Positions 10,201 to 22,400 of a stretch of 27,757 bases of DNA are shown here, piece after piece (within the stretch, counting starts at the first letter, position 1; each line of letters begins with the position of its first letter). A program made the translations under genes and the position numbers. The notes under the pieces are model-generated. The model had not been told where the DNA came from. It saw only the letters and a program-made list of their open reading frames with translations, and made no database searches. The stretch comes from Parachlorella kessleri (Eukaryota; Chlorophyta; Trebouxiophyceae; Chlorellales; Chlorellaceae), in the NCBI GenBank assembly GCA_001598975.1, contig BBXU01000061.1, positions 1 through 27,757 on the forward strand, read 5' to 3'.

Positions 10201-13200
10201 ATGAGGAGTCATTGTTGCCAGTGTTGCTCAGAGAGTTTCTGCCCAGGGAAGTCTGGAATGTGACCACCCAGCACTGGCAACATAAGTGACATGCCAAGCC
10301 ATGTAGTCTACAGTCAAACTCAGAGGCTCCTGCAAGAAGTCTGCCAAGCTGTGTCTCACCTTCCGGTACCGCCTGCAGATCGCACTTGCCGGCTTTCTTG
10401 AGGCAGCCAACATGGAACTCGCGCTCGCACTGGTCGCAGAACAGCACGGTGCGCGGCCCGAAGCCGCCGCGCTGGAAGTCCACCTCATGGCATAGCACGC
10501 ATCCGCCAGCCACCGTGTCCAGCTCGTTGATCACCTCGCGGCACCTGTCACGAACGAAGGCGCGTGCAACCAGTTTGCGATAATAATGTAGGTATGGGTG
10601 ATGACCGCCCCTGTCACACAGCGCACGCACTGTAACGCCGCCAGGAATAGCCCACATCAACGAACAAGAAGCAGGCCTTAACACTTCCCCAACATGAGGG
10701 TGGGAATCGCAACAAGCGCCAACACACCCCGATGCCACCACTGCATCAAGGGATGCACACGTCAAAAGGAGCCAGGCAGCAGCGGGCAGTGGGCCATCCG
10801 CGTCAGGAAAATGCCAGCAGAGGCATAGGCGGAGAAGTTGTCACAAGAACGCAAGCACCGGCTTTGCCTATCAGCACCGGCCACCCACCCGTCAGCGATG
10901 TGGTCCAGGTCATACTCCCCACCAGCAGGGCCCCCAGGCTGCTCCTCCTCCAGCTCTGGCAGCATGGCCGCGATGGCTTTCAGCGTGAGACCCGCCGATG
11001 TGAAGATATTGTCGTAGGGTGCACGCCGCGAGCCGCGCCCAGCATGCGCCTCAAACTGAGAGCAGCTGATGACCTGCAGAGGTCGGGGGCACAGGGCAAT
11101 CAGATGGCTGGATAGGCTGTCAGCAACGCACGAACCCCACCAGTGCTGCCAGCACAGCTTGGCGTGGAAGCTCACAACCCGTTGCTGGCAGAAAGTCCAG
11201 GATGACATGACCCGCAGGTGACAGGGCCTCTATTAGGCCTGTTTGGTTGGAAGGAAAATGCAAGGGCCGCTGGCATATCACTTGGCAGTAATTCACCACC
11301 CAGCAAGTCCATGCCTACACACCAGCCTGGTGGAAATGCAGCAGCCGCACAAGGCCATCACCTGGTTGCAGCAGTAGCAGAGGATGCCGCTGGGCCCCTT
11401 GGCCGAGATGACCACCTCGCCCTCCAGCAACTTCTCTCCCTGGGTCGTAATATATGCCACCTGCAGCAGGGACAGCGGCTAGTGTGCTATTGATAGTGTA
11501 GATGGCCCCCGGCAGCCTGCCGTCCAGCCCGCCCCTGCTACATGCTTGTCTTCTGGATGCAGCCAAGCGAATGGTGACATACCGTGTGGGGCATACTGGC
11601 TTGCCACAGTCCCAACTCCAGGCTGCCCTTGCACCACAAGTTTATGCAAAAGAGTAGCTTGTACAACCGTAACAGGTAACCAACCTTCTCCCCGTTTGGT
11701 AGAGACCCCTCGCCGCCCTCAAACAGCCGTTTGTGCTTGTTGGAATTGCGACCGCGCCGCACGCCGGTTACCCGCCTGGCCATGCTGGGGGCTGCCATAT
11801 GCACGCGGCCTGCAGTGATGACAAACGGCAGCGGATGCAGTGTTCGCTTGGTGCCCATGCTAATCAAGCGAACGTAGCAACACGACTGCTCCTCTAACCC
11901 AGAAGATCTTGGTGAAGGGCAAGAGACCCATGTAAAATTGAGCCTGGTCATTCCGTTCCGCAGTTGGAGTTCATACAAGGATTCTCAGGGTCCTGACACC
12001 TACCTGTGGGCGCCCCTTCAGACTTCTTGGGCTTGCTGGGAGCCCCATCATCACTGAGCTCCATGTAATTGATGCTGGGCCGCGCTGCATTAGATCTGCG
12101 CCCCATCTTGGGCCTACTTTGTTGCGGCAACCGCTTCACGTTCCTTCCCTCACTCACGCACAGTGGGCAGAACCAGTCGCCCTGCACAATCAGAATCACA
12201 GGGCCGGTGCGGTCACTCATGTCGCCACGGCATAGACTCTACAAGAGATGCCTACGAGTTTGAACGCAAGTTTAAACTCTGAGGTATATTAGTGCCTTCA
12301 AATACTCTGGCGGTGGCACTTCATATCTACCTAACCCACTACTGGTCACCACCGCCAGACGAGCGCAGGCACCCAAAACGCACACTGTAACGGGGCAAGC
12401 AGACTCGAAATATAAAGCCCTTCTGCTCAAGCAGTCAGACACACGCACCCACCTCTGGCACTGCCTCCAGCTGTGCACAGCCCAAGTGGTAGACAGCGGT
12501 GCAGCCGTCGCAGCACAGCAGGTCGCCGCCCTCCTTGCAGGCATAGCAGGCCTCCATGTGCACATCCACGCCACCGGTCACATCTGGGTTGTTCACCAGC
12601 GCCACCAAGTCGCGCATGGAGATGTCGAAGGCTGCACCCAGATATATGATGCACCTCGATCGCATTCGACACTTTAGAGGAAGGCATGTTGGAGGCCAGG
12701 CCTGATGAATTTATGCCACATGAGAGAAACGATGTTAGCAGCCGGGGGAAAATGACACCTATGCCCGTCATAGGTTGAAAGTAACCATGCAGCGCTCTCA
12801 GGGCGGCACATTGCTCAGCACCGAGCAAAAAATGTGATGGCAGACCACTGACAGCCCAGATACAAATAGCGAGCTTGCCTTTCAGGAAGATGCCATCCGC
12901 TGGCCGCCTGTCACGGCTGCCGGAGTGCTCTTCAAACTCGCTGCAGCTGGCGGACTTGCCATGGCACTTGGAGCACTCGCAAGAGATGAAGCCTTGAGCA
13001 TTCATCACCCCTGAAACCATTGCCCACCAACAAAACATGTCGCCAGATGGAGGTACCGCATAGCCAAAACACCATTCAACAGTGAGACTCAAGACCCATC
13101 CCTCACATAACACCGCCCTTCATCCAACGACTTGACCAGTATAGTCGGCAGCGACAGGCGCAAGGCTGCAATGTCTGCATGGCATCTAAGGACAGGTCCT

Positions 13201-15246
13201 CACCTCGGTTGAGCACCTTGCCGGCCTTGTTTTGGAACCGCACTTCCTGCCCAGCCAGCAGCCCGGTCTTCATAACCATGCGCAGGTTGGCCTGCTGGCC
13301 CTTCTGCAGACCCAGCGCCGTGCGCACCAGCGCTGCCAGCCGCACCGCCTCCTGGGGGTAGTGGCTGAGTGTGGAGGGCAGCAGCGGTTGCGGCTGCGCT
13401 GCTGTTGCAGCTGCAGCCGCAGCTGCAAGTCCTCCCACTTCATTCATTACCGCTGCTGCCGGTGCTGCGGCTGCTGCACATGCGGCGCTCCCATCAGGCA
13501 TGGCTGCAACGTCAGTGGTTGCTGGCGGACCCCGAGCATCAAAAGCAGTTGGATCTTGTACCGCTGCTGCTGCTGCTGCTGAGTCAGCCATCGCTGCTGC
13601 AGGATCCCCTGCTGGGCCAGACACTGTTGCCTCTGCTGGCGTAATCTCCACATCTGCTGCAGCTGGGCCGGTTGTGGTGTCTGGCTGATCTGAGTCAGCT
13701 TGAGGCAGCATGTTGCGCACTCCACTCGCCCCGCCATCCAATGAGGAGTCCGGCTTGGCTACAAGGCCAACTGGCTCGAGCTCTGACGAGCCAGCCCCAC
13801 CAGCAGAGCTGTCCGATTTCAGTGCTCCACCGATAGCAGGTGCGGCTGGGACCTCTGCATCAACAGCCATAAGCTCCACACCACTACCTGCCAGGGCTAG
13901 ATCATGTCCCTCCAAAGCTGGGACTGGTGCTTCTACGGCTCCTAAGCAGGCTGCTTCCGCGGCAGAAACATGCTCTGCGGCCGGCACGGCTGCTGCTGCT
14001 GCTAAAACCGCTCCTTCAACTGATAGGACAGCTTCCAATTTAGGGTGCGCTCCATCTACTGCTGGAACCACCGCTTCTGCTGCTTGGGCTGCTGCTACTG
14101 CCGCAGGTTCTGCCGCTACTGCCGCAGGTTCTGCTGCAGGTATGTCGTGGGCTTGCGCCTGCCCAGCCGCTGCTAGGACCTGGGCTTCATCAGCTGCTGC
14201 AGGCACCAAGTTCTCCGAAGCCGCTGAGTGTGGGCGAGCTGCACCTTTCCCCTTGCGGCTGCCTGCAGACACCAACATGACTGACAATCGACTTAGGTGG
14301 AAAGGTAGATAGGCAGCGGAAATGTCCTCCACCTGACATCCTGCATGCACCACTGGACAAGCTGGTTTGTAGGTAAGCCACACGCATGTTTCGCTCCACG
14401 TCCTGCAGGGAAAGCAGCAGTAGGCAAGTCCCCCCACCACCAACCTGAGCGGGATGCCTTCTTGACTGGACGCTTTTTCCGCCCTGCAGGTGACTGAAAG
14501 TCATCCCAGTCGCTGCTGCCAGCAGGGCCAGCAGGAGCGCCGTTCTGCCTGCTTAATCCTGGTTCAACCCCGTTGGCTGCCCCTGCTGGAGACGCTTCTG
14601 CAGCCCCGCTGCCTGTCTCAGCTGGCGACACAGCACTGGTAACGCTTGCCTGCCGCCGGCCTTTGGCCTTTTTGGAGGCTGGAAGGCCCGGCGCCGCCGC
14701 TGCTGCCCCCGACGGTGTTGCTGCTGCCTGATTCAGTGTGCCCTCAAAGGCTTGCAGCATCCGCTGCGCCAAGCCCAAGGACCCTGGTGGCTTAGGCGGT
14801 GTCATCCGATTGCCCTTATGTCGCTCAAACGCTATTGTGTGCGCCACAGCAGCCTGGGCTGCAGCTGCAGCACGGCGAGCAGGGCGTCCGCCGCTGGCCG
14901 GCAGGTCCACCTGCCCCAACGCTAGTATTTCCCGCAAGCCTCGTGGTGCACGCTTGTTAGACTGCAGCAGGGCACCACCCAGGCCCTGGATTGATAGCAG
15001 GCCAGAAGGGGAAGGGCGACAAGAAAACGCAGAATCCTGATACCATACCGTCACCTGCGGAACTAGGGCTGGGCTTCACAATATATGCCTGAAGGCAAGA
15101 GTGCAACACTTAGGACCTTCACCCACCTTGCTGCCCTTGGGCTGGCCTGTTGCACCTGCCGCCGCGTCATCTTCGGCCGGCTCACTGCTCTGCTCGCCCA
15201 TCGGGGTTTGTGTGGTTGATGCCTCCAAGACGCTGTCCTGCTTCAT
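7235..15246 (-). CDS. IDM1-like chromatin protein: TDBD-PHD-TDBD-PHD-GNAT with Gln-rich tail
   Basis: Fifteen exons: 15246-15127, 14985-14445, 14262-13204, 13010-12879, 12631-12453, 12181-12004, 11893-11685, 11460-11362, 11073-10889, 10544-10360, 10100-9994, 9758-9567, 9367-9251, 9015-8894, 8672-7235; 1620 aa, all phases consistent. Residues 1-520 are low-complexity (Ala/Pro/Glu). Around 545-617 lies a Tify-domain-binding (TDBD/Jas-like) motif: VMKTGLLAGQEVRFQNK, then CSEFEEHSGSRDRRP. PHD finger 1 (646-685) has CYACKEGGDLLCCDGC, YHLGC and GDWFCPLC. A second TDBD (about 799-865) has SGILCYCCNQ and SQFEAHAGRGSRRAPY. PHD 2 (916-971) has CVLC, FCDQCEREFHVGC and GDWFCSQEC. The GNAT fold (about 1010-1141) has FDPIMDL, YARQYGEWDY, VMRVFGPQLAELPLIAT-like sequence with the acetyl-CoA loop RRQGHA, and LCLPAAHETVVTW. 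Plant relatives (IDM1/ROS4 type) read histone marks and acetylate histone H3 to oppose DNA methylation. That role is inferred. The tail (1142-1620) is Ala/Gln-rich, like an activation domain. Intron 4 appears to use a GC donor. Confidence 0.9.
7690..8190. repeat. Imperfect CAG/CTG runs encoding Gln-rich tail
   Basis: Interrupted CTG runs on the plus strand (for example near 7710-7730, 8094-8117 and 8160-8180) read as Gln runs in the last exon of the IDM1-like gene. The same bias opens long meaningless frames (Leu- or Cys-rich) on the plus strand. Confidence 0.8.
13377..14190. repeat. GCT/GCA-rich low-complexity tract encoding Ala-rich region
   Basis: Alternating GCT, GCA and GCC triplets encode the Ala/Val/Pro/Glu-rich linker in exon 3 of the IDM1-like protein. 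The mirror-image strand is also open and Ala-rich, which explains the long plus-strand ORFs here. Confidence 0.75.
14094..14134. repeat. 21 bp in-frame tandem repeat, two copies
   Basis: The unit starting GCTACTGCCGCAGG occurs twice (14094-14114 and 14115-14134, last base changed). It encodes two copies of the heptad AEPAAVA in the IDM1-like protein. This is a recent in-frame duplication in a disordered linker. Confidence 0.8.
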
Positions 15247-16448
15247 GCTCAGTCCATTCAGGTGCGCTGATCACCAGCGACTTTGCCTACCGCCCAATAC
15301 GTATATAACACGAGTATACTCTCAAAAGCTCGACTGCCTTGAGCGCAGCAAACCCGCAAAAAGGGCACCGAGTTTTCCGAGTCACGCGTGGCTCTAGAAA
15401 CTTGGCGCGTTCGCTGAGGTGTAAACAAAGGCCGCTGGCTAAGCACTGACAAGCGCACGCCAGAGGATGGTGGGTTCCACTGCGCCGCTGGCCACAAACC
15501 AGGCTTGCGCAACCAAAACTAACCCCGTGTATGATAGGGCTTTCAAAGGAAGGTAAGCAGGGCTTGGAAGTGCCATTGGGAAAACGTATTTGCCGTACGG
15601 CCCTGAGGTACAGCCCAGAAAAGTTTCGATGTGAATGGTCTCCTTTCCACTGTACAGTGCAGGGGAATAGTTGTGTTCCATTTCTGCGTAATTCCGCTCC
15701 TAGAATAGCATGCGCAGGTCGCCGGGCTTATGTTCATGACAGTGATGTGCGCTTCAGCTCTTGCCTTTTCCCTGTAAATTAAAGCCACACTAGGAGCTCG
15801 GATGCACGCCACACACAGTCAGATATGCTGGCATGAGATATTGATATGAGGTATCGCCACTGGGGGGGTTGGCCTGTGTTCTGTTCTTCCCACGGACGTG
15901 CTCCGCTGGCATGTACCCAGGGAGGTTTCAATGAAGCCGTTTCAACTTACCACACATACCCAAACCGGAGTCAAGCTCTGACTCCCTGACTGAAGCCAGG
16001 CGCTTGTTACTCCATATATGAAACAATGCCGTCCCAGTGTGCATACACAGGATGCTTACACAAGCACTGCGAGTTAGTGGGACGTATCGTGAGCCCTGAG
16101 GTCAACGGTGACCCACCCCCCACCCCCGCCGCCCTAATTAGTCACCCTGCTTGTACTCTTGAGTCCACCTTCCTTGCAGCGAAGTGCCCTTGATCGCCCT
16201 GCCAGTCCACTCTGAACGTAATTTCTTGCCACCTATGCCTTCCTCTGCTCACACATGAGGCGGGCCGCAACAAGCTGGACCTTTAATAGAAAGTTTCCAC
16301 ACTCACAGCAGGACCGCTCAGCTGGTCTTCAATAGGCTGCTGGGGGGAGCACAGTCTAGCAGAGTGGTCTGAGTTTAGGCACCACATCTTGCACCGTTCC
16401 CTGTGAATTCCGTAGTCGGCCGTCTCGAAAGTCGCTAAGCCCGCTGGT
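15247..16448. other. Divergent intergenic region between the IDM1-like gene and quinolinate synthase
   Basis: About 1.2 kb separates the two start codons. Short ORFs on both strands show no domains and no phase-matched exons. It should hold both promoters and 5' UTRs. A C-rich stretch lies near 16110-16130. No RNA gene was recognised. Confidence 0.45.
15302..15308 (-). promoter_or_regulatory. Candidate TATA box of the IDM1-like gene
   Basis: TATATAA on the plus strand reads TTATATA on the minus strand, about 56 bases upstream of the proposed ATG at 15246. The spacing suits a TATA box with a short 5' UTR. No experimental support. Confidence 0.4.
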
Positions 16449-19400
16449 ATGGCGCCAACACTGCCACTAATGTTGCCAGGCGCTGGTCCGCGCGTGCGTC
16501 TGCATGCTAGCAAGCCGCACGTACCAGCCAGGGTTGCTCCTCAGCCGTCACAGCACTGCCAGCAGAGGAACAGGGGGGCCCAGCGGAGGGTGTTTGCCAA
16601 AGCCGCTGCTGTTGAGGTAGGTGACGGGCCACAGGGCCGACAGATGCCATAAGCCGGTGTTGGTGCAGAGCGGCAGGACTCCTGGACCAAAACCCACACT
16701 GCTATGAAGGCAAGCTCATGCTCGCTGCAGGCACCTACCCAGGGTGGTCAGGAGCACTGCTACCCAACCCCCGTTATGGAGCGGCTGGCGCAGGAGCTGC
16801 AGGCAGCTGCAGACGCCAAGGAGCGCACCCGCCTGCTGCTGGGCTATGCCAAGCGCCTGCCACAGTTTCCAGAGGCGGCCCGCCGAGATGCAAACAGGGT
16901 CATGGGCTGCACAGCTCAGGTGACAAAGAGCTTGTGTCAGGGTGGAGTGGTGTCAGCGAGGGGCCAGTGAGCTAGTAAGTTTGGTTGGACAGAGACTTGA
17001 CGAGCCCTGCATCAGATCATGTAAATGCTGGCAGTGGCTGCACCATTCCTGTCAATCTGTTGTGCCAGTCCGCCCTTTCTCTGGGGAGCCCGCTGTGTAA
17101 TGTATGGCATGAGGGTCAGCAGGCTTGTCCCTCTAGTCGCCTACAACCGCTGCTGCTACTGTTGAATGCTACCTACGCCATAACGGGGGTTGCCTTCAAG
17201 GTGTGCGGTGTGGAGCCCTTTCCGGCTATGCATGGATCGGCAAGAGTGAACAAATGATAGGAGGGAATCCTCCCTGAAGCATTCGGGTGTGCTGCCCTGT
17301 CATGAACTGTCACACCAGAAAACCTCACCCTCCTAGGCAAACTGAGCTTACCTGCATCCCTGCTTCCATTGGTGCCCAGGTGTGGGTGAATGCGGAGCTG
17401 GACCGCTCAAGTGGGCGGCTGCACTTCCAGGGAGACTCCGACTCTGAGCTCACCAAGGGGCTCTGTGCGGTGCTGGTCGAGGGCCTGTCAGGCCTGACGC
17501 CCCAGGAGGTGCTGCAGGTAGGTCCAGACCCAAGTGCATGCATCCTCGTCTTTGACCTGGGTGCTGTGTATGGTGTGTATGTTGCGAGGCAGGAGGGTGC
17601 TGTCGCGCTGGGGACTACTACGTCCGTCCCCCGTTAGTTGTGCAAGTGCGCCCGTGGGCTGGATTAGTTGTTGGGCTAAACTGAGGTTGCAGGCTTCTCG
17701 TCCGGGTCCCCTCCAGGCCCGTCCTGGCATGCTTGGTGGAAGCATGCCGCAGGGTTTTGATGGCAGCCACCATTCGGCTCCCATGCCTGGTAGTGGGCAA
17801 GGTCAGATGACGACCCCTGTACTAGCTGGGGGAGCTCAACGGTTGCAATCACAATTCCCTGCAGGTGGACCCCGCCTGTCTGTCAGGGCTGGGCCTGGGC
17901 GAGACGGTGCTGACTCGCTCGCGCACCAACGGCTTCATGAACATGCTTGAAGCCATGAAGAAGCGCGCACGGATGGCCACCACGGACCTGCCGCGCTTCC
18001 CCTCGCTGTCAGTCACCCGGTCCAGCTTAGACCCGCAGGGCAGCTTTGCTGAGGCCCAGGTAGGCAACAGCAGAGAGTCATGTTAGTGACAATGCCCCTA
18101 CAGTTGCAGCCGGCATAGCGGCGACGCCTGCCAGCAGTTGTGGGTGGGGGCGATGGCCCCGACGGCTGGTGGCACCGCTGGTTGTGGGCGGTGCCTTGCT
18201 CTTGCCTGATGTTGGGGTATGGGCTGCTAAGGCAGGAGCATGCGGCTTGGGGCTAGGTGCTGGCTACTGCAGGTTGCTGGCTTTGAGCTATGGTGTGAGC
18301 GCCAGCATTGCTTCCACAGCTAAACCTGGGGCCGGGGGAGTTGGCTGCGCTTGTCCTGCTCAGGGTGTCGTGGCAGTCTGGGCATGTGGGAAGCCTACTA
18401 GGGGATTGTGCAGCCGTGGTGGATCCGGACCAAGGTGTGGTGTACGTACATTCGATGAGAATAGGGCTGGTACTGGGCTCTGGTGAGGGGGGCACCATGT
18501 GTTGCGTGCAGGCCAAGTTTTTGCGGCCTGATGACAGGACTGTGGCGCAGCTGGCGTCCCTGCTGGAGAGCAAAAAGATTGGCATTGTGGCCCACTTCTA
18601 CATGGACCCAGAGGTGCAGGTGCGCGCTGGGGGGCCCTCATGAACTGCACGCTCTGTTGTCGTATATATGTCTCCCAATGGCACGCGCCGTTGAGACACC
18701 TGGCCCCCCCTTCGAAAGCAGCCACATGATGCAGGGCGGCCGAGGGGTGGGCGCTATCCGGGATGGTTGCGATTGGCCCTGGCTCTTCTTCTGTGTAGGG
18801 TAGGGTTTGTTGCGCATGGAGCCAGGCTTCTCCTAACCGCTCTACTGCTGTGCAGGGAGTGCTGTCCAGCGCTGCTGAGCCCCGCTCTACTGCTGTGCAG
18901 GGAGTGCTGTCCAGCGCTGCTGAGCGGTGGCCCCATATCCACATCAGTGACTCTTTGGTGATGGCTGACCGGGCGGTCAAGATGGCTGAGGCAGGCTGCA
19001 CGTGAGTTTCCGTATGCTCTGGCGCCCCAGATGTGCCTGGACTCGTGCCTAGCATGCTCGTGGTTGTTGCCAGCGGATTGCCAGGTGTCTTTTGCCGGCC
19101 GCTTGGGTGACCGACCATCGGGCTGGCGGCTGCCAAGCCGACCCTGTGCTGCCTCTGCACCGCATGCCCTCTGCTCCAGCCGACACCTGTCCTGCTTTTT
19201 TTCTGGCCACCTGTAGGACCGTTGCGGTGCTGGGTGTGGACTTCATGTCAGAGAACGTGCGCGCCATCCTGGACGAGGCGGGACACAAGGACGTGAAGGT
19301 GTACCGCATGGCCCCCGAGGAGATCGGCTGCTCCCTGGCAGAGGCGGCGGAGAGCCCGGCGTACGACACCTACCTGGCTGAGGCGGGCCACACGCCCAAC

Positions 19401-22400
19401 TCGCTGCATGTGAGAGGAAGCGCGAGGGGTGCTGCGCGGCGGTTGGGAAGGGGAGGATGTGGGGCATGCCAGCGTGGCGCCTGCTGCATGCATGCATGGT
19501 TGCGTCTATCGTTGGTTGATGTGGCTTGCACCCCGGTCCTGGGTGTGATGGACCGTGGGACAGGCTCTGCTGGGAGTCGATTGGAGTGTGGAGACGGCCT
19601 CGTCATCCTGCCTTTGTGGCAACACCGCCTGCCAGCTCTGTGCGCGCCGGCTGCCTAGGTGTGGCCACCCTACCTGCCCACAGCAGCTGCACGCTGTGTG
19701 CGCCTGCAGGTGGTGTACATAAACACGTCGCTGAGGACCAAGGCTCTGGCGCACGCCCAGGTGCCCACCATCACGTGCACATCCTCCAATGTGGTGCAGA
19801 CCATCCTGCAGGCGTTCGCGCAGGTGGGTGCTCGGGTGGGTGGCCCACCCGGCTGTCAGAGGGGGGAAGGCCGTGGAGTTGCAGCATGCTGCTGCAGAGG
19901 CTGTACACCCAGTGTACTGCGAGGCTTACCAGCTGCAAGTTCGGAAAACATTTGGTTCTGAATCCCAAGTGAAAAGCTGCTGCAAGGATTTCACCATGGG
20001 ACCTGGGCTCTTGGGAGCAGTCGCTGCATGGTTGCTTGCTAGGTGTTGATTGACGTCGAGCGATGATTTTTTACCCGCCGCGTGTTGTGTCGTTGTGTAG
20101 TTAGTGCGGCATGCAGCCTGGGCTTGGTACCTGGCTTGCTGGGCGAGGGCGCCCCTGCCAGGCATACGATAGCCCTCGCTGTGCTGTGTAAAGCGTGAAA
20201 AGCGGCCTGCAAGTCTGCGAGGCAACCAAACTTCTCTGCACCCTGGATGGTGGTGGCAGGCCGAGCTGCACTCCTTGTGTGCGTCCTTCCTGTAGAAGTA
20301 CGCACTGCCCCGCCCCGCGTGCGTGAGATAGACAAATGCTTATCTGGGCCGCAGGTTCCCGAGCTGAATGTGTGGTACGGTCCCGACACCTACATGGGCC
20401 GCAACCTGGCGCAGCTGTTCACCAGCCTGGCCACGCTGAGCGACGAGGAGGTGAAGGAGCTGCACCCACAGCACACGCAGGTGGGCAGGCATATGGGCAG
20501 CTCCTGTGGCCTGCTTGTATGCTGGGAGGATGCCAGCTGGCTTCAAGGCTTGGCACAGCGAAGAGATTGGTGTACCAGCGTAGGCGTGCTACTTTTGGGC
20601 GCTGGTGGCGTCGTTGCTGTCTTGTTGGGCGCTAGGCTGGCAATTGCTTCTGCTGGCCTGGCCAGCTGGTAGGGTGGCCGGCAGCCTGCCATGCTTGCAC
20701 CCCCAGGCTAGCGTGCAAGGCTGCCCGCCCTTTGGCACCAGCAAAATCATTCTGATGCGGCTGTGGTTCAGGATCCTGCTGCTCCTCGTTGGCCTTACCA
20801 ACTGCCTTGCCTTGCCTTGCCTCACTGAAAGACGGATAGGCGTTGCTGCTCTGCGCAGGCCTCTATCAGGGCGCTGCTGCCGCGGCTGCGCTACTTTGAG
20901 GAGGGCACCTGCATCGTGCACCACATGTTTGGCGGCGAGGTCACAGAGCTGGTCAGGTGGGTGGGGAGGCAGGCTGGCAGGTGGGGGACGTATGCCATGG
21001 CAGCGTCATTGTGAGCTGGCTGGTAGCGAGTGACCTGCACGATGCATACCTTACCCACCCCTGGTAGTTGTTTATGGGGGGAGGGGATTCATGCGCGCGC
21101 ATGGTACTAGTCAGGTTCAGCAGGTGCGTCCCATGAGAGGAAGCCTGCCCTGCCTCGGGCCGGGGCCTGACTAATTCTGGCACAGCAGCCTTGGCCCCAA
21201 CGAACAGTATTGTTCCTGCTGGTGCGGCACACCACCCTGGGGCTGGCGCGCACGCATGCTGACCCCTTCCTTGGCCGCTCGCTGCCTGCCGGAGCAGGGA
21301 GGGGTACCGCGACGCGTACCTGACCGCCCACTTTGAGGTGCCGGGGGAGATGTTCACGCTGGCCATGGAGGCCAAGCGCAGCCGGGGCATGGGCGTGGTG
21401 GGGTCCACATCCAACATACTGGACTTCATCGCCGCCAAGTGAGTGAGCCCACGCGGGGCGGGAGGTCAAGCTGGGACTGGCTGCCCAGGGTGGTTGGGGG
21501 GTAGGGCGCCGTTTTTGTGTGTGTTTTGGGCTGCATGCGAATGGTTGGTGGAGTCCTGGACCTAGGGTGGCCTTGGGTATGGTGTCTTTGCAGCAAGTTG
21601 GGACCGTGTGTGAGCGGCGTAGGCGAACATGCGGATGGGCAAGGGTGGCAGCCATTCTCCACGTCGACCCTTTGACATGATACAAGTTGCTTCCACTTGG
21701 ACCTGGACTGTCAAAGTTCTGAAAGACTGCTGTCCCCGCCTGTGGGATGCTTGGGTTTGTGCAAACATGTACCTAAGAAGTGTGGTGCGTAATTATAAGC
21801 CCTTGAAGTTTAGTGCAGCTGGGGTGTCTACTTGGGGAGCGGCTTTGCTCTGTGTGTGCCAAGAAGGTGCACACTTCCAGGTCATAGCGTGCCATAGCGT
21901 GCAACCCACGTGCACGCGTAGGTCAGTCTCCCAAGTCCCCCTGGTGCAGGCTGAGTGAGGCGCTGGAGCACCCTTTCCCTGAGCGCCTGCAGTTTGTGCT
22001 GGGCACCGAGTCGGGCATGATCACCTCCATCGTGCGCAAAGTGCAGGTGAGGGCGGGGCATCGTGGGCGCGGGGTGCAACACTTGCTGCCATCCAGGTGT
22101 TAAAATTTAGTGGCCTTGCACAGTGCCAAAGCTGCCTGGGGGTTCTGTGCTGCCACCCACCTGGTGTGAGAGGAGACTTTGTCAGCTGGCCGCGTCCGGT
22201 GTTCGTGGGAAAGTGGGTGCGCAGAACATGGTGCGGTGTGCTGCACATAGCCCCATCTCCCTGGCGCTTGTGTGTGATGCATGCTTTTGTTTGTGGGGTC
22301 TGCGCAGGGTATGCTGCAAAAGGCGGGGCGGGATGATGTGGCGGTGGAGATTGTGTTCCCCGTCTCGCCCGAAGCCATCACAACAGACAAGCAGGGCAGC

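Noticed and set aside
13369..14312. Plus-strand Ala/Ser/Thr-rich ORFs up to 200 codons
   Set aside because: Shadows of the GC-rich, repetitive exon 3 on the minus strand; no domain and no splice support.
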